A stretch of DNA of 64,000 nucleotides from Acholoe squamosa (taxonomy: Eukaryota > Annelida > Polychaeta > Phyllodocida > Polynoidae). The position numbers and the translations under genes were made by a program. Below the pieces are notes generated by a model that worked only from the letters and a program-made list of their open reading frames with translations, ran no database searches and was not told where the DNA came from. This document shows positions 46,840-58,395 of this stretch, piece by piece; positions within the stretch are counted from its first letter, which is position 1, and every line of letters begins with the position of its first letter. The stretch spans positions 19,211,282 through 19,275,281 of the forward strand of contig OX439039.1 in assembly GCA_949317995.1 (NCBI GenBank), in the 5' to 3' direction.

Positions 46840-48081
46840 ATGGATGGACGTACATTGATAAAACTATGCACCACATTGTTTATATTTTATCTCCTCACTA
46901 CACTCGCTCCAGTGTGTAAGAGCCAGGAGATACTGCGTGTCTGCAATCCCGCAACCTGCAAATTGCCAAATTGTTTCTGCTCTAGTACAACAATCCCAGC
47001 TGGACTTATCCCCGCGGATACCCCGCAAATGGTTTTATTCACCTTTGATGACGCAATCAACGACCAAACCTACAAGCCGCTAATGGATCTATTTGGGAGG
47101 AAGACTGACCGTAATAACTCTAACGGGTGTCCAATCGGCATGACTCTGTTTGTGTCCCACATGTACACCAATCATTGTCAGGTGGCTGAGTTTTACCTTG
47201 ATGGTCATGAGATCGCTTCCCATTCTATCACACACAAACTTCCAATTAGTTACTGGTCTAATGCCTCATATCAGGAATATGACACTGAGATAAGCGGTCA
47301 GAAAAACCTCCTGTCGCAACTCTCCGGTATTGAACCAAACCACATCCAGGGTTATCGATCACCGTTCTTACAACCTGGAGGCGATACTCAATTCCAAGTG
47401 CTGCGAGATAGGAAGTTTATCTATGATTCCTCATTATTTGTAACCTCCCTGATAAGTGAGGACCCCTATTGGCCACACACCCTAGACAAGCCAAACCAAC
47501 AGCCCTGTTTTATTAACCCTTGCCCTCAGAAGGGATACCCTGGGCTATGGGAACTACCGATACAGCAGATACCGAACCACACCGGCACACCATGTGCCTT
47601 CCTCGATATGTGCATGGAGGCAAATTCATCAGCACAGATCTACGGTTACCTCAAAGACAACTTCAACCTGCACTACAATCGTAACCGTGCACCCCTTATC
47701 CTCAACATACACGCTTATTGGTTCAACAACAATGAAATAGCGCTTGAGGCATTTGATCGCTTCATCAAGGAAATCGTTGCGATGAATGATGTATTCCTGA
47801 TAACGTCATCTCAGCTGGTATCCTGGATGAAGGATCCCACTCCACTGAGTGCCATCAGTGACTTCCAGCCTTGGCAATGTCCAGAGAGGACAACACTAAG
47901 ATGCACTAAAGGTATACTCAGACCTGGTCTTGACAGAACAAAGAAGGCAGACTTTGAGACGTACAAGTCTCAGGTCTATGGGAAGATACAACAAGGACAT
48001 AAGGATGGAGGAAGGAGTATCCTACAGTGGGTTCTCTTCCTCTTTATCACCATCTTTATTTACATCCATTTAAAAGAATGA
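46840..48081 (+). CDS. Polysaccharide (chitin) deacetylase-like protein, single exon
   Basis: This 413-residue protein has one uninterrupted frame. Residues 1-28 look like a signal peptide. The NodB-type domain shows TFDD (68-71, metal and base aspartates), HSITH (128-132, metal histidines), GYRSPF (171-176) and the LNIHAYW histidine (291), so the catalytic set of carbohydrate esterase family 4 appears complete. Cysteines at 35, 40, 45 and 47 suggest a disulfide-bonded N-terminus, but I see no clear chitin-binding domain. There are several N-glycosylation sites. The hydrophobic tail (396-411) suggests a membrane or GPI anchor. It resembles animal chitin deacetylase-like proteins, which remove acetyl groups from chitin or related glycans outside the cell. 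An intronless frame in an intron-rich genome could mean retrocopying or an ancestral single exon. The substrate is inferred. Confidence 0.88.
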   Translation: MDGRTLIKLCTTLFIFYLLTTLAPVCKSQEILRVCNPATCKLPNCFCSSTTIPAGLIPADTPQMVLFTFDDAINDQTYKPLMDLFGRKTDRNNSNGCPIGMTLFVSHMYTNHCQVAEFYLDGHEIASHSITHKLPISYWSNASYQEYDTEISGQKNLLSQLSGIEPNHIQGYRSPFLQPGGDTQFQVLRDRKFIYDSSLFVTSLISEDPYWPHTLDKPNQQPCFINPCPQKGYPGLWELPIQQIPNHTGTPCAFLDMCMEANSSAQIYGYLKDNFNLHYNRNRAPLILNIHAYWFNNNEIALEAFDRFIKEIVAMNDVFLITSSQLVSWMKDPTPLSAISDFQPWQCPERTTLRCTKGILRPGLDRTKKADFETYKSQVYGKIQQGHKDGGRSILQWVLFLFITIFIYIHLKE

Positions 48082-48088
48082 ATAGCAG

Positions 48089-48094
48089 AATAAA
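48089..48094 (+). terminator. Candidate polyadenylation signal of the deacetylase-like gene
   Basis: AATAAA lies 8 bases after the stop codon. Further AATAAA copies occur near 48315 and 48341, so the true 3' end could be later. Confidence 0.5.
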
Positions 48095-48682
48095 GCATAA
48101 TATCTAGCTACAAATAATGTTGACAGTTAAGACAGTTCAATATCCTGAGATTATCCAAATTTCTGATTTATTCATATTTACAAGTGCCATTATGTACAAA
48201 TATTATCATATCAATGACTTTAGCATTCACAAATGGATTACAAGACTTTCTCTTTGCTCGTTGTTCAAGTATATGTATAACCTCCTTTTATGTAGTCATG
48301 ACATGTAAGGAACAATAAATTGTGCATTACTACAATCACAAATAAACTCTCTTATAGACAGGGTCCAGCCAGGACCAACACCATTTTGTATATCAATACT
48401 GTTATACATTATAACGGCCATATCACTTGGGGCCTGAACTGAAGGGTTCATGTTACCTTTATTTCATTATGAGGCATCAAAGCATCACCGGTTTAAATAA
48501 CTCGCTACTGCTGCATTGGTGCATCATGCATCAAGCCATGGGGTTGGCATGATGTATGAATGTAGCACTTGGATCTATATATGTGTGCCTACAGCCCCCA
48601 ATGCAATAAGGTTGTGTCAGTGCTATAGTAATTATAACGTTTCTTTTGCCTCTCCAACAAAACTTGAAAAATGCTGATACAA
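48095..48682. other. 3' flank with no recognisable gene
   Basis: This is probably partly the 3' UTR of the deacetylase-like gene. I see no other structure. Confidence 0.45.
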
Positions 48683-48810
48683 CCCAGTCAACAAAAAACG
48701 TTGCAAAACGTTTCAGAACGTTTCCCTATGGTTCTTTATCATGGCAAAACGTTTTAAAAAGTTCAAAACGGTTTTTTGACGTTAGATAACGTTTTTTGTT
48801 GTTGAGTGGG
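48683..48810. mobile_element. 128-bp TIR element with internal AACGTT repeats
   Basis: The left end CCCAGTCAACAAAAAACGTT is matched inverted by AACGTTTTTTGTTGTTGAGTGGG, allowing one small gap. The inside holds five or six AAACGTTT-like motifs. There is no coding capacity. Its build resembles the element at 63426-63707. Confidence 0.75.
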
Positions 48811-49011
48811 AACCCTGTCGCACTGAGGCGACGAGGTGATTTACTGGTAGGACTGATGTTAACAATTCTTGACATCATGCAAGTATCATTCACTCACATA
48901 TGAATTAACACACTACATAACTATTGGTTCACCTTGATATGACATATACAACGTATGCTGTAACTACAAGGCCTTTCCTGTTATCATCATACCAGTAAGG
49001 CCGTTTTATTC

Positions 49012-49370
49012 TAATAACTTGGACTTACGGATTCGCCGACATGATCTTTTGGCATAATCAAAAAAAAAAGTTTGTTTTTTTTTGCCGACCTCCGACGGGA
49101 ATTTTAAAGTCTCTGACAAAGAAAAAAGTTTTTGTGACGTAAAAGGTATCTAACAATCATCCACACAGCCTTCGATTTCCTGCCTTCCGATGGCTAAAAT
49201 TTTGCAATATTCCGACACCCTAAAAAGTGGTTTTCCATGGACTTTTTTTTGCTCCCAGCGACGGCAAAGATTGCTGCTCAGATAGTGGGGTTAGTGAACT
49301 TTTTTTAAATTTTTTTTGCCGACGGCCGACAATACAGTTAGCTAGAAAATCCCGTAATTCAAGTTATTAT
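49012..49370. mobile_element. 359-bp TIR element, TAATAACTTGRAYTTACGG ends
   Basis: TAATAACTTGGACTTACGG at the left is matched inverted by CCGTAATTCAAGTTATTA at the right (two mismatches). The interior repeats TTTTTTTGCCGAC and CCGACGGC. No coding frame. Confidence 0.72.
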
Positions 49371-50025
49371 AATTAGATGGCCTAATTGGAATAGCTCTGA
49401 ATCAATATTTATATAGTTATTGCACGTATGTGACAACTAAGTTATACATGTAGATTTACAGACTACTTCCAGCCACGTTCCACAAAAAAGAGGGTAGCTT
49501 TAAATCATATAAAAAAACATTATAGCTTTTACTTTTGGGTGAATGGGCAGTTCTAGAAACAATGTAATGGACAGGACAGGAGCCACTTTGATATGGTCAA
49601 TTAAACTCAAGAATCTCACTGCAGCAACAATGAACTGCTTGCATGATTGATGTCAATAAATTTTTTGCCTTCTTTCCATGAATGCCACTTTGGTGAGTCT
49701 ACGAAGACCCTAACAAGTTGATACACTCAGGAATGGTCGATATGAAGTACTAAGCACCTTCAGGTATCAGGCCATTCTTAAACTGTTTAAAATGTTATCG
49801 GGGGTATACTGGTCTTATTGACCAGTATACTAATTGCCACAAAATCAAAACGAGGGGGCAATGGAACAGGGTTATACAACAGAGTTGTAAGGACAATGGT
49901 CTCTACTTTATTTAGTACCTGATGTGTAGGGTGGGAGAGGAGAGTGTCGTCAACTTGAACTCTCAACTCAATGTTCATTTACATTGACAAATGAATGCAG
50001 GGCTCTTAATTTTACTCATTGTTAA

Positions 50026-50265
50026 TACTGTAAACTCCCGCGTAGAAGACGCGCTGCGCGCATAAGACGCACCCCAAACTCAGCACATGCATTTTCGCGT
50101 ATAAGACGCACATTTTAATGCTGATATTTGTAAATTCAATACATTTCTATAGTAAAATTACCCCTCGTATAAGACGCCCCCCCCCCAACTTGAAAAAATC
50201 CTATAAGACTCCCCAGCATTTTGTTTGGCGTAGAGGACGCGTCTTATACGCGGGAGTTTACGGTA
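50026..50265. mobile_element. MITE, CGTATAAGGCGCACC family (second copy)
   Basis: The left end TACTGTAAACTCCCGCG is inverted at the right end as CGCGGGAGTTTACGGTA. The interior repeats CGTATAAGACGCACC. Just after it, a fragment ACCATAAATTTTCGCATATA starts a further partial copy. Confidence 0.85.
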
Positions 50266-51237
50266 ATACCATAAATTTTCGCATATAAGCCACACCCTTG
50301 TATAACCTGCACCCTGAGTTTGTGGACAAGTAGAAAAAAAAACACAATAAATTTGTATATCTTTTCCTTAAATGAATGGACCTTTGAAATTCCCCTCTGC
50401 TGCTCGGACGATTGGGAAAATATTGATAAGTCAGGTGAGGAGAGGGCAATCCATGTGTACATATTAGGCACTGAGTTCATTATTAGTACATGTACTAGAA
50501 CTAGAAGCTGTAGGTATGTCGGGTAGAGAGCAATCAGTGCAACCTTGTTAGGCAGTGCCGGGTTCAGCATGGGTGATATTGTTAGTACTATGGGTTGTAG
50601 TTATGGCAGGTGAGGAGAGAACAACCAGTGTATCTGTGAAAACACCTAGGGACTCTAGTAGACAGGGCTGTACAGTGGAGGCATGGAACACTCACAGGAT
50701 TAGGGTGGCTATGTAACAAGAGTATAGGTAGGGGGGAATGTCACCGTCACATCGATAACAGAGCTGTCACTGAGCTTTCAGTGTGTGGGCTGTTTTGTTG
50801 TGGGGTATAAGGATAAAGGATAGGAGTGGGGTATGCTATAGTCATTTCAAGGACTTTAAGGGTTTTAATTACAAGGTGTTACAAACAGTGGCCGACATCC
50901 AGGAGAGACTGTGCACCATATGTAAGGGTCATCTAATAGCTATGTGTATATGACGCCCACAGGATACTCCCAGATATGACCCTGTCTTCTATGGTTTGAG
51001 CATTCACGGCTTATTTGACACTGCAAAATACCAGGGTATAATTGACTCTAGGCTATAGACTCTTCAGACTGGAAATTATCTACCCCCTATTGAATTCTGA
51101 GCTAGGGTTTCCTTGAAGAGGGCATCTGGTGATTTTTGGATACCATCCCATACCCTCTGTAGTAAAAGCCTATGGTCTAAGGACCATTGGCTTAATAACT
51201 ACATATCAAATGTCGTTAATATCATAAATGAAGATCA
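50266..51237. other. Intergenic DNA, 3' of PPCDC, with no recognisable gene
   Basis: A short MITE fragment lies at the left edge. The rest has no exon-like segments. It may hold the 3' UTR of PPCDC. Confidence 0.45.
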
Positions 51238-54200
51238 CTACACGAATTCCTTCTTTAATGCCTCTTGGACAGCTGCCACCAGTGTGGGCACCTCAGCCAT
51301 GCCGCCTGAACCTACAATACACATACATGCATTCAGAATGGACATCGCATGGTAAAACTTATCTAGGGAGACAAGTGGTGGGACCTCCTCATACTTTGAC
51401 ACTATCTAATCGTCCAAAAACACAATGGTTAAACTTATTATTCTTTAATCGCCACTAATGCACCATACCCTCTGCTGCTGAATTTATAAGGAACCCTGTT
51501 ATACATGACCAATGACATTAATGTATTATCAACGGTTATAGCAATATAAAATATTTCAAGGCAGTTTACATACCAGTGTCCCCACACATGAGTAGTTTCT
51601 CTATGGTTGGGATGTATCGGTAACCGAAGCCCTGGAGTTTATTTACATGTTCCTCCGTTATCGGGTGGTTCCACATGTAGGTGTTCATTGCGGGTGCAAA
51701 CAGCAATGGTCGCTTCAGGTCCCATGCACGCACCACACATGTCTGAAATGATGGCAGAAATTATACCAAAATCATATTCCATCGACAGTGTTATTAGATG
51801 AGAAAGAACTGAGACTAGCATTAGTGACATCCTTAGCTGTTATTTGTTACAACTCCCTACTTTCCAAGATAAACAGTGACAATTATTTGGGCCTCCTTTT
51901 TGTTTCACTCATCTTTATGAACTCCAATCACTGGCCTTGATCATTTTTTTCTTAATGGAATATTATCTAGCCTGTTTTTCACTTTTTGAAAACATGTTCA
52001 AACTCACCAGAAGGTTATCACAAAGGCCATTGGCGATCTTCGCCAATGTATTAGCATCCAGTGGAGCAATGATCATGACATCCGCCCATCGTCGTAGTTC
52101 TATGTGAAGGACAGGGTCACCCCGCTTTGTCCATGTCTGTTGGAAATGAAAGGAGTTCCCAATATCAAAACATGCATCTTATTCAAAGGTGTTTTCCTTT
52201 CAGGTTTTATTTTCCACTTTAATAGCTTTTTATTACTGAGTCTTAGTTATTATGATCCCACGATCCACAGAACACCCTGGCTTCCCTAGTCTTAAAAGGG
52301 TCTATTTCTCCTCTCTCCTATCCCCTCAGATGTGTGTGGTGCATATGTGCGCGGGCACTGACACATTTGCTCGTGGAATTGTGTAATGTAGTTCTCACCA
52401 TGAATATGACCTTAGCTGTCGAAATGGTGTCAAACCCAATATCTATTACTCACTCACTCACATATCTATTACTCAATCACTCACTCACTCACTCCACAGA
52501 ACACCAGGTCGTGAAGAGTCTCCAAAGGATACAACTACACAGCAATTTTAAGTGAGAGCAGTTCAAATGGTAACCAGTTACCAGTATGGGGGGCCGTGGA
52601 ACAAGAGCAGAGAAAGTAGGGGAAAAACCAGTATTGCATCAGTCCAGCCCTATAGTTATATACAGCCTTACTCATATCTTAACATCAATCTACACCTGTA
52701 GCAGGATACAGGTATATATACTCGTACTGACATCTGAGATTGGTGAGACACTCCCACCAACCTACTTTGATAGCCTCTGTGGTCATCTACTAAGTCACTG
52801 ACCCTACTCCTGCCCAACCAGAACTACTGAGGCATGACTGAGGAGTCCCCCACCCACCCAGGACTGCTAAGCAGTAGCTGAGTGTTCCCCCACCTCCTAC
52901 ACCCAGTGGTGTGCCTGCCTGCCTGCCTACAACCACCCACCCACCCTCCCCCTGCCTACTCTACCCACTGGTGATTGTCTGATGGTGTCACCACCTACCC
53001 ACCCTCCCCCCTTCCGTCACACCCAACTGGCTTAATTTGTGTGCTGGCAAGTAGTTATTATAGCTATGTCTAGACCAATCAAACATCAGTCATGCTAGTC
53101 AGGTGTAGTAATCTACCTGAAACTGATCCATGCCCATATATGGTGAACAAGGCCCAAGCCATGTGTGGCTTCTTATATGGTAATGATTCTACTCCAGTAC
53201 CATCTTCTAGCATAGTCTTAGACCTTCAACCTGCAGGATATCACTAGAACACACCCACTGATTTCCACATAGGTACTATGATAGGAGATTGAACACCAAT
53301 GCTTATTTAGCATATTGACCTTCACAAGGAAAGATTTCAAGGCCACATAAACCTACCATGTTTCACATACACTATTATACAATATTAGTTACCTCTTTAT
53401 AATTATAACATCACTATTAAATACAATCATACTGACTTTTAATACATGATATAGAAATAGTTCAAACAAAAAAAAAAACAAATGACTTTTTGGCCTTCTT
53501 ACAACAACTTTCTCTACATTTTAGTACTTGTTCTTGAAACTACACCCTACTTCTTATGGCCTTATACTCAAATACAAAAGTGGAATTTTCTCAAAAACTG
53601 CCTATTAGAATTTTGCACACTCATTCTATGTGCACTGATCTCACAACTATCCCAAAATGAAGCTCCTGATTACATTAATAAAAAAAAGTAGATTTACTAT
53701 AGAGCTCTATGGACAATTTGGATAGATTTTACAAACCTCTTTTTTCTAAACTTTCCACATCAAATTTCAAGAATTCCTCAAAATTGTAAACACAAAAAAT
53801 GTTTAACTTGCTCACACTACTCTCAAATTTCCTGCTTTTACCTCCATATTTCTGCTATTACCAACTTTATCTTAATTTTTTGGCCAAACCCCTACGTAAA
53901 GAATGGGGGGTCGTTCTGTATAACCAGACAGTGATACAGCATAGCATGGCCCCCCCAAAATGAGGATTCACCTGAAATCTTAGGATCGATTTCAAGGATT
54001 GACCTTCAAATAGGTACGATATAAGGATCAGGATTAAGGATTTTATGGTTAATATTTTACGGCAATAAGTACCTGGTGTTAACCCTTAAACTTCAGGTCC
54101 GCATATAGTCTAAAGGCGAACAAAAGCTAGGAATTCCTGTTAAACCATGGAGAATGGTAATGCTGGTAATAAGTTAAAGGGTTAAAGATGTTCTTTGTAT

Positions 54201-54852
54201 ACCTTCCACTCATCCTCGTCTGTGTACACTGTGCAGGGAATGCTGGATTTGTCAAAGAAATGTTGTGAGTGTTCTGTCACCACTGCTTGCACCTCAACCT
54301 AGACAAGTACAGAATAGGAGAAATCAATATTAAATCATGACAAAACCATACCAAAAACAAAATAAACTCCCGCGTGTAAGGCAGAGGCCTCCTGTACTCA
54401 AAAGAACGTTCCAAAATAGTCAGAATGCGGCTTGCACGTAGATTTAGAAACTTATTAAACAAATTATTTTCAAGCCCTAGGTGCGGCTTATAGGGTGCGG
54501 CTAATGATATACACAAATTACATTAAGTGGGAGTTTACTGGAGTGAGGATGAGAATGCAGTTCTCTTCTAACTTTGATATGAACTCTGTAATTTTTTTTC
54601 TGAGTTATGAAGAAAGTCTCTTTTTTCATTTTCTAAATTTAGACCAATAGTGTATGGATTTTCCCCATTTCACTTTTGATCGAGTTAATTTAATTATAGA
54701 AATACCTTAGGCATTCCTTGTTGGAGACTTGTCACAAGCTGCTGCAGTTTCATGGCGGCGACGCTCCCCGAGCAGCCAACTAGCACACAGGGCCGCGGAG
54801 TGTCGTCCAATGCTGATGAGCAGTTTGGTGATTCTGAACACGTGGACATCAT
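51238..54852 (-). CDS. PPCDC: PPCDC: phosphopantothenoylcysteine decarboxylase
   Basis: This flavin (FMN) enzyme decarboxylates 4'-phosphopantothenoylcysteine to 4'-phosphopantetheine in coenzyme A synthesis, in the cytosol. Five minus-strand exons: 54852-54706, 54298-54203, 52136-52008, 51742-51574 and 51311-51238. All have GT..AG boundaries and matching phases, and together give 204 residues, the same length as I recall for human PPCDC. Family landmarks are VLVGCSGSVAAMKL (flavoprotein fold), VLHIELRRWAD with catalytic His92, APLDANTLAKIANGLCDNLL, the PAMN motif (Asn144) and MCGDTGSGGMAEV with catalytic Cys177. Two ATGs stand together at the start; I took the first. An AG (TTTGTAG) upstream suggests a 5' UTR intron. 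Intron 1 carries a MITE and intron 2 a SINE-like retroposon. Confidence 0.96.
52277..52493 (+). mobile_element. SINE-like retroposon in PPCDC intron 2, 12-bp target-site duplication
   Basis: CCACAGAACACC flanks it on both sides (52265-52276 and 52494-52505). The body starts CTGGCTTCCCTAGTCTTAAA and ends in a (CTCA)n-type tail. The body matches, inverted, the element at 62223-62401. I see no tRNA boxes, so it may be a LINE 3' fragment or a SINE of unknown head. Confidence 0.88.
53690..54170. other. PPCDC intron 2 remainder, nothing recognisable
   Basis: This AT-rich intronic sequence shows no repeat or exon I can support. Confidence 0.5.
54358..54541. mobile_element. MITE, CGTATAAGGCGCACC family (third copy, PPCDC intron 1)
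   Basis: The left end ATAAACTCCCGCGTGTAAGG and right end GTGCGGCTTATAGGGTGCGG..GTGGGAGTTTACTG are inverted counterparts. It is shorter and more decayed than the copies at 39956 and 50026. Confidence 0.72.
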
Positions 54853-55327
54853 AAGCCTGAGGGATTAAACCTACAAATAACCAATATATGTAAGGTGATA
54901 TATATGACTGATTTATATGACTGATTTGTAAATCTTAGGCACCTGAACTAGCTGAAGCGATTCATTCATAAAATCATGATGACTAGCTATACTGTGTGGG
55001 CAGGCAATGGTGACATGAACATGGACACCCCTTGCACTGGAATTCAGTGAATACATATATATTTTCTTCCTTACTTCGCTACAGTGTTTGCGCGTTCACA
55101 CGAAAACCAACACCCCCCCCCCCGGTTCATAAATATTGAGGCCTAAAAAAATTGTTGTGTTCAGGTAACGGGGTCGAAAAAATTAGGGTAGGTAGGTAGG
55201 ATTTTTTTTAGCACTTTTTTAGGCCGGCTGTAACGTGTAGGTTCTCTAAGGAAAACAGAGGTTAAGTTTATCACATATGGACTAAATCTCATCTGAATCT
55301 CAGCTACGTACACAGAACTATTAAAAC

Positions 55328-55406
55328 GGCATACATTCTCATCGATCCACCCTGATGGGGAGACCCCTCCCCCTGGCCTGGGGGTGGATCTATAAGAATG
55401 TATGCC
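55328..55406. repeat. Hairpin with about 25-bp arms
   Basis: GGCATACATTCTCATCGATC is matched inverted by GATCTATAAGAATGTATGCC, with two mismatches, extending to CCACCC/GGGTGG. The loop is C/G-rich. Confidence 0.78.
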
Positions 55407-55708
55407 ATGCAAATCTAAAGGCATGTTAAGCTGTGAAAATCCTGAAATTAGACATAATTCTAAAAACTTGCATCCCTGTTGGGGGGAGGGGGGTCGTCCA
55501 CAGTGGAGACTGGGGAGACGGCACCCCAATACTGCTGCTGCTGAACTGGTATCAATAGCGGCAGGCTGTGGCTGGGGAGGCAGTGCCAGTGGCAGTGTAT
55601 GTTTTTCCATACCCAAACGACTTGCTGTGTTTTAAGGGGCCTGTAGCGTTACAGATGCCGGCAGTGTAACAGGCCCTTTAGCGCCGTGATACAGTCGGCA
55701 CACACAGA

Positions 55709-56251
55709 CTAGGGGAGTGGTCATTATTTATCAATGGTGGTGGGTTTGAGGGTGGACGTAAAAATTTCAGATCCCTCCCGACAGGGGGGACTAAAAATTT
55801 ACCCTTTTCAAAAAAGCCTGCGCGTACTATAGATCAAAGAGAGGTTCGAAAATTCTCCTGACCTCTGGCACGGTGGAGGGAGGCGGCCCAAAAACTTTTG
55901 ACTGCAGTCGGGTGGGGGGGTTGTAAAAAGTGTTTGCATGTTTGCGCGTTCGCGCGAAAACCCACCACCCCACTATTGATAAATAATGAGGCATAAAAAA
56001 TTGTTTTCAGGTAACGCTACCTACCCTAATTTTTTGGCCCTAAATTTTTTATGGGCACTTTTGGGAAAATCTGATATTTTGGCACTTATCAAGACATAGA
56101 AGTTTTTTCTCACAATCTCGCACATCAAATTCGCGTCGCGTAGGTGAAAAAAATTTACAGCCGGCCTCAAAAAAAATTTCCCTACCTACCCACCCTAATC
56201 TTTTTCGACCCTGTTACCTGAACAATTTTTTTAGGCCTGACCACTCCCTAG
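55709..56251. mobile_element. TIR element, CTAGGGGAGTGGTCA ends, composite interior
   Basis: The left end CTAGGGGAGTGGTCATT is inverted at the right end as TGACCACTCCCTAG. The interior contains a second inverted pair: TATCAATGGTGGTGGGTTT near 55727, and AAACCCACCACCCC followed by TATTGATAAATAATGA near 55960. It also has a GGTAACG..GGTAGGTAGG segment shared with 55145-55200. It may be one element inserted in, or fused with, a relative. Confidence 0.65.
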
Positions 56252-56266
56252 ATTCTAGTCACTACT

Positions 56267-56488
56267 GGGGAGTGGTCATTTTTTATCAACAGGGGGGGCT
56301 GGTGGGTTTTCGCTGGGATGCGCTAACTTTTTCCTTCCCCCCCTCAGTGGCAGTCAAAATTTTTTGCACCCCCCGACGCTGGAGGCGTGGAGAATATTCG
56401 CACCCCTCAAAATATTTTTAGCCCCCCCCTCGGGAACAGTCTGAATTTTTTACGCCCCCCTCAAACCCACCAGCCCGGCCCTGTTTAT
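56267..56488. mobile_element. Adjacent TIR element of the same AGTGGTCA family, right end truncated
   Basis: It starts GGGGAGTGGTCATTTTTTAT then CAACAGGGGGGGCTGGTGGG. The right end TCAAACCCACCAGCCCGGCC..CTGTTTAT covers only the inner part of the TIR. It lies 16 bp from its neighbour. Confidence 0.62.
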
Positions 56489-57262
56489 ACAACTCTTTTA
56501 TTGTTATCCACCCGCCTGTCAAGTCACATCAGCAGAGTCGCACGCAACAGGCAGAACCTGCTGCAAGCAGCACGCATTTGGGACTGTATGCTAAACCCAT
56601 AAGGAGCGACGAGCAGTGCGCCCTCTGTCAGTTGACCTAGATAGTACTACGGTAAATTCCGCGCCCATGCGGTAACAGACACTTCTGAGTCTGCATCTCT
56701 TAAGCATAATATAGACAAATGAAGAATACAGTCAGCCCACGCTTCCTCGACCCTTTAATTCCTCAGATCCCTCATTACCTCAGACAAAAGGTTTGCAGCT
56801 TTCTCTATGTTTTCTGTAATATTTGGACTCAAATCCTCAAATAATTTGCTTCCTTAGATATTATTTTCCTTCCATTTTCTAAATTCAAGGAAGTAAGGGC
56901 TGACTGTAATCCAAAGAATAGATGATTTTAGTCATGTTGACCACCATTCCCTATGTATGTCTAATATGTGTTTTACACTTGTCAGTGTGAGAATAGTTCA
57001 ATATTTGATGAGTCTGTCAGTTGACAGTTGGCTGTCTAAAAATTGATACTTAGCCCATTCAAAATGGATTTCACACATTAACTTGAGAGTCTCTGTAGAA
57101 ATCATTTCTACATATCAATAGTGTAAGACACTGTAGGGGCCAGCTCTGCCATAAAAAGCCAACTGCCCCATTCCGGGTGTACCAGCCTAGCCACCTGGTG
57201 GTAGCTGCCCCTATGTGTGTCATACCGATCCAGGTGTAGGTGGAAGGTAGAGAATGTCAGAC
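56489..57262. other. Intergenic DNA with no recognisable gene
   Basis: A short segment near 56605-56632 (GGAGCGACGAGCAGTGCGCC) reappears inverted near 60277-60305, so it is part of a dispersed repeat. Otherwise I see nothing. Confidence 0.45.
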
Positions 57263-57334
57263 GGGGAAGTAGGTCAGCGGTAGAGCTTTTGCCAGCAGGT
57301 TGGAGGGTCCAGGGTTCGACTCCCGGTTTCTCCA
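57263..57334 (+). pseudogene. tRNA-like sequence: tRNA pseudogene or SINE head
   Basis: This 72-bp stretch has a pairing acceptor stem (GGGGAAG with TTTCTCC), an A-box-like TAGGTCAGCGG and a perfect B box GGTTCGACTCC. The anticodon-loop region CAGCAGG puts GCA at the anticodon, suggesting descent from tRNA-Cys. However, the residue before the anticodon is A instead of T, the D stem is mismatched (GGTC/GAGC) and the anticodon stem is poor. It is therefore unlikely to be a working tRNA. No second copy lies in the window. Confidence 0.6.
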
Positions 57335-57566
57335 GGACATTTCCTGCCGACCTCTACAACATTAGGGGGTCTAGATGGGGGGTCCCTGTCGTGTTCGCAT
57401 ACGCGGGAAATAGCGCAATAGCGCCACCTATGATATTTGGTTATAACTTCTTGTGTAGGTGCAACTTTTACTAAAAATATACACTTCTTAGACAGGTCGT
57501 AACCGGCGCGAAAAGCTAGCCAACAAACTAACAGTTGTTCACTTTAGCATTCCTCAAACTCCACAT

Positions 57567-57715
57567 TCCCCTTGTCACATGTCGATTTTAAGAAATGGCC
57601 ATGTCACTTGTCACTAAATTTTTCCTTTCCATATCCTTGTCACTAAGCTCCATGTCACATGTCGATTTTAAGAAATGGCCATGTCACCCTGTCGAATTTA
57701 GGGGTCTAGACCCAT
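57567..57715. repeat. Second array of the ATGTCGATTTTAAGAAATGG repeat
   Basis: It has two or three units of CATGTCGATTTTAAGAAATG plus GCCATGTCAC with a CTTGTCACTAA spacer, ending GGGGTCTAGACCC. It belongs to the family seen at 44128-44305. Confidence 0.8.
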
Positions 57716-57924
57716 ACATTATGCATTCAATACACTAAGAGTGCTCAAAAGTGCTCCAGGTTTAATAGTAGAAATATTAATGGGAAAAGGGGGTGACCTC
57801 CATAGACTTACCATTAGACTACACTGGCCATTCTGGCCTGTCTGGGTGATGTGACCCCTGTGCTGGCTACTCTGAGACTGACACACACAGCCCGGTGCGG
57901 CTGCATATATGCCATGAGTTTTAG

Positions 57925-58395
57925 AGGTGTCACGGTAGTAATCCGCCCTGGTAAGCCTAGGACAGCTAAATAGTCCCAACTAAAAACAGTGTTTTGCTTG
58001 GTATAATCAGTGCCAGGGGACCTTATTTTTATCGCAGATTAATAATTTTGGTACCAAAAGAAAGGTAACGATTTGGGGGGAAAAAGTTGCAAAAAATTTT
58101 TGGTCACCATGGAAACCTATTTTGTCAGAAAGGGGTCCAAGGTCACATTTGTGACTTGTCAGGGGCGCCTGTATCATTTAATTTATTCAACATGGTGGTT
58201 TCCATGGCAACTGGTGCAAAAACGGATCTGACTCCGTTATGGTTGACCATGCTAAAAAAATCAAGAATGACTTCAGCTTTAATTTAAGCCTTTATTTATG
58301 AACGCCATCAAATTAGAACCCGATTGACGCCAGTTTTATGGTGGAAGATGGGGGGGAATCAGAACGTCCTTGGCCCTATTAGTACGGTGACACCT
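57925..58395. mobile_element. 471-bp TIR element, AGGTGTCACGGTAGTAAT ends (copy 1)
   Basis: The left end AGGTGTCACGGTAGTAAT is matched inverted at the right end by ATTAGTACGGTGACACCT. A direct copy of identical length lies at 59804-60274. By eye I count three differences, about 99% identity. It has short open frames only, none family-like. Confidence 0.85.

Noticed and set aside
55161-55616. A 151-codon minus-strand frame
   Set aside because: It crosses a hairpin and TIR-family sequence, has no domain resemblance and its composition changes along its length. It is probably chance.
57263-57334. A functional tRNA-Cys gene
   Set aside because: The B box and acceptor stem fit, but the D and anticodon stems and the base before the anticodon do not.
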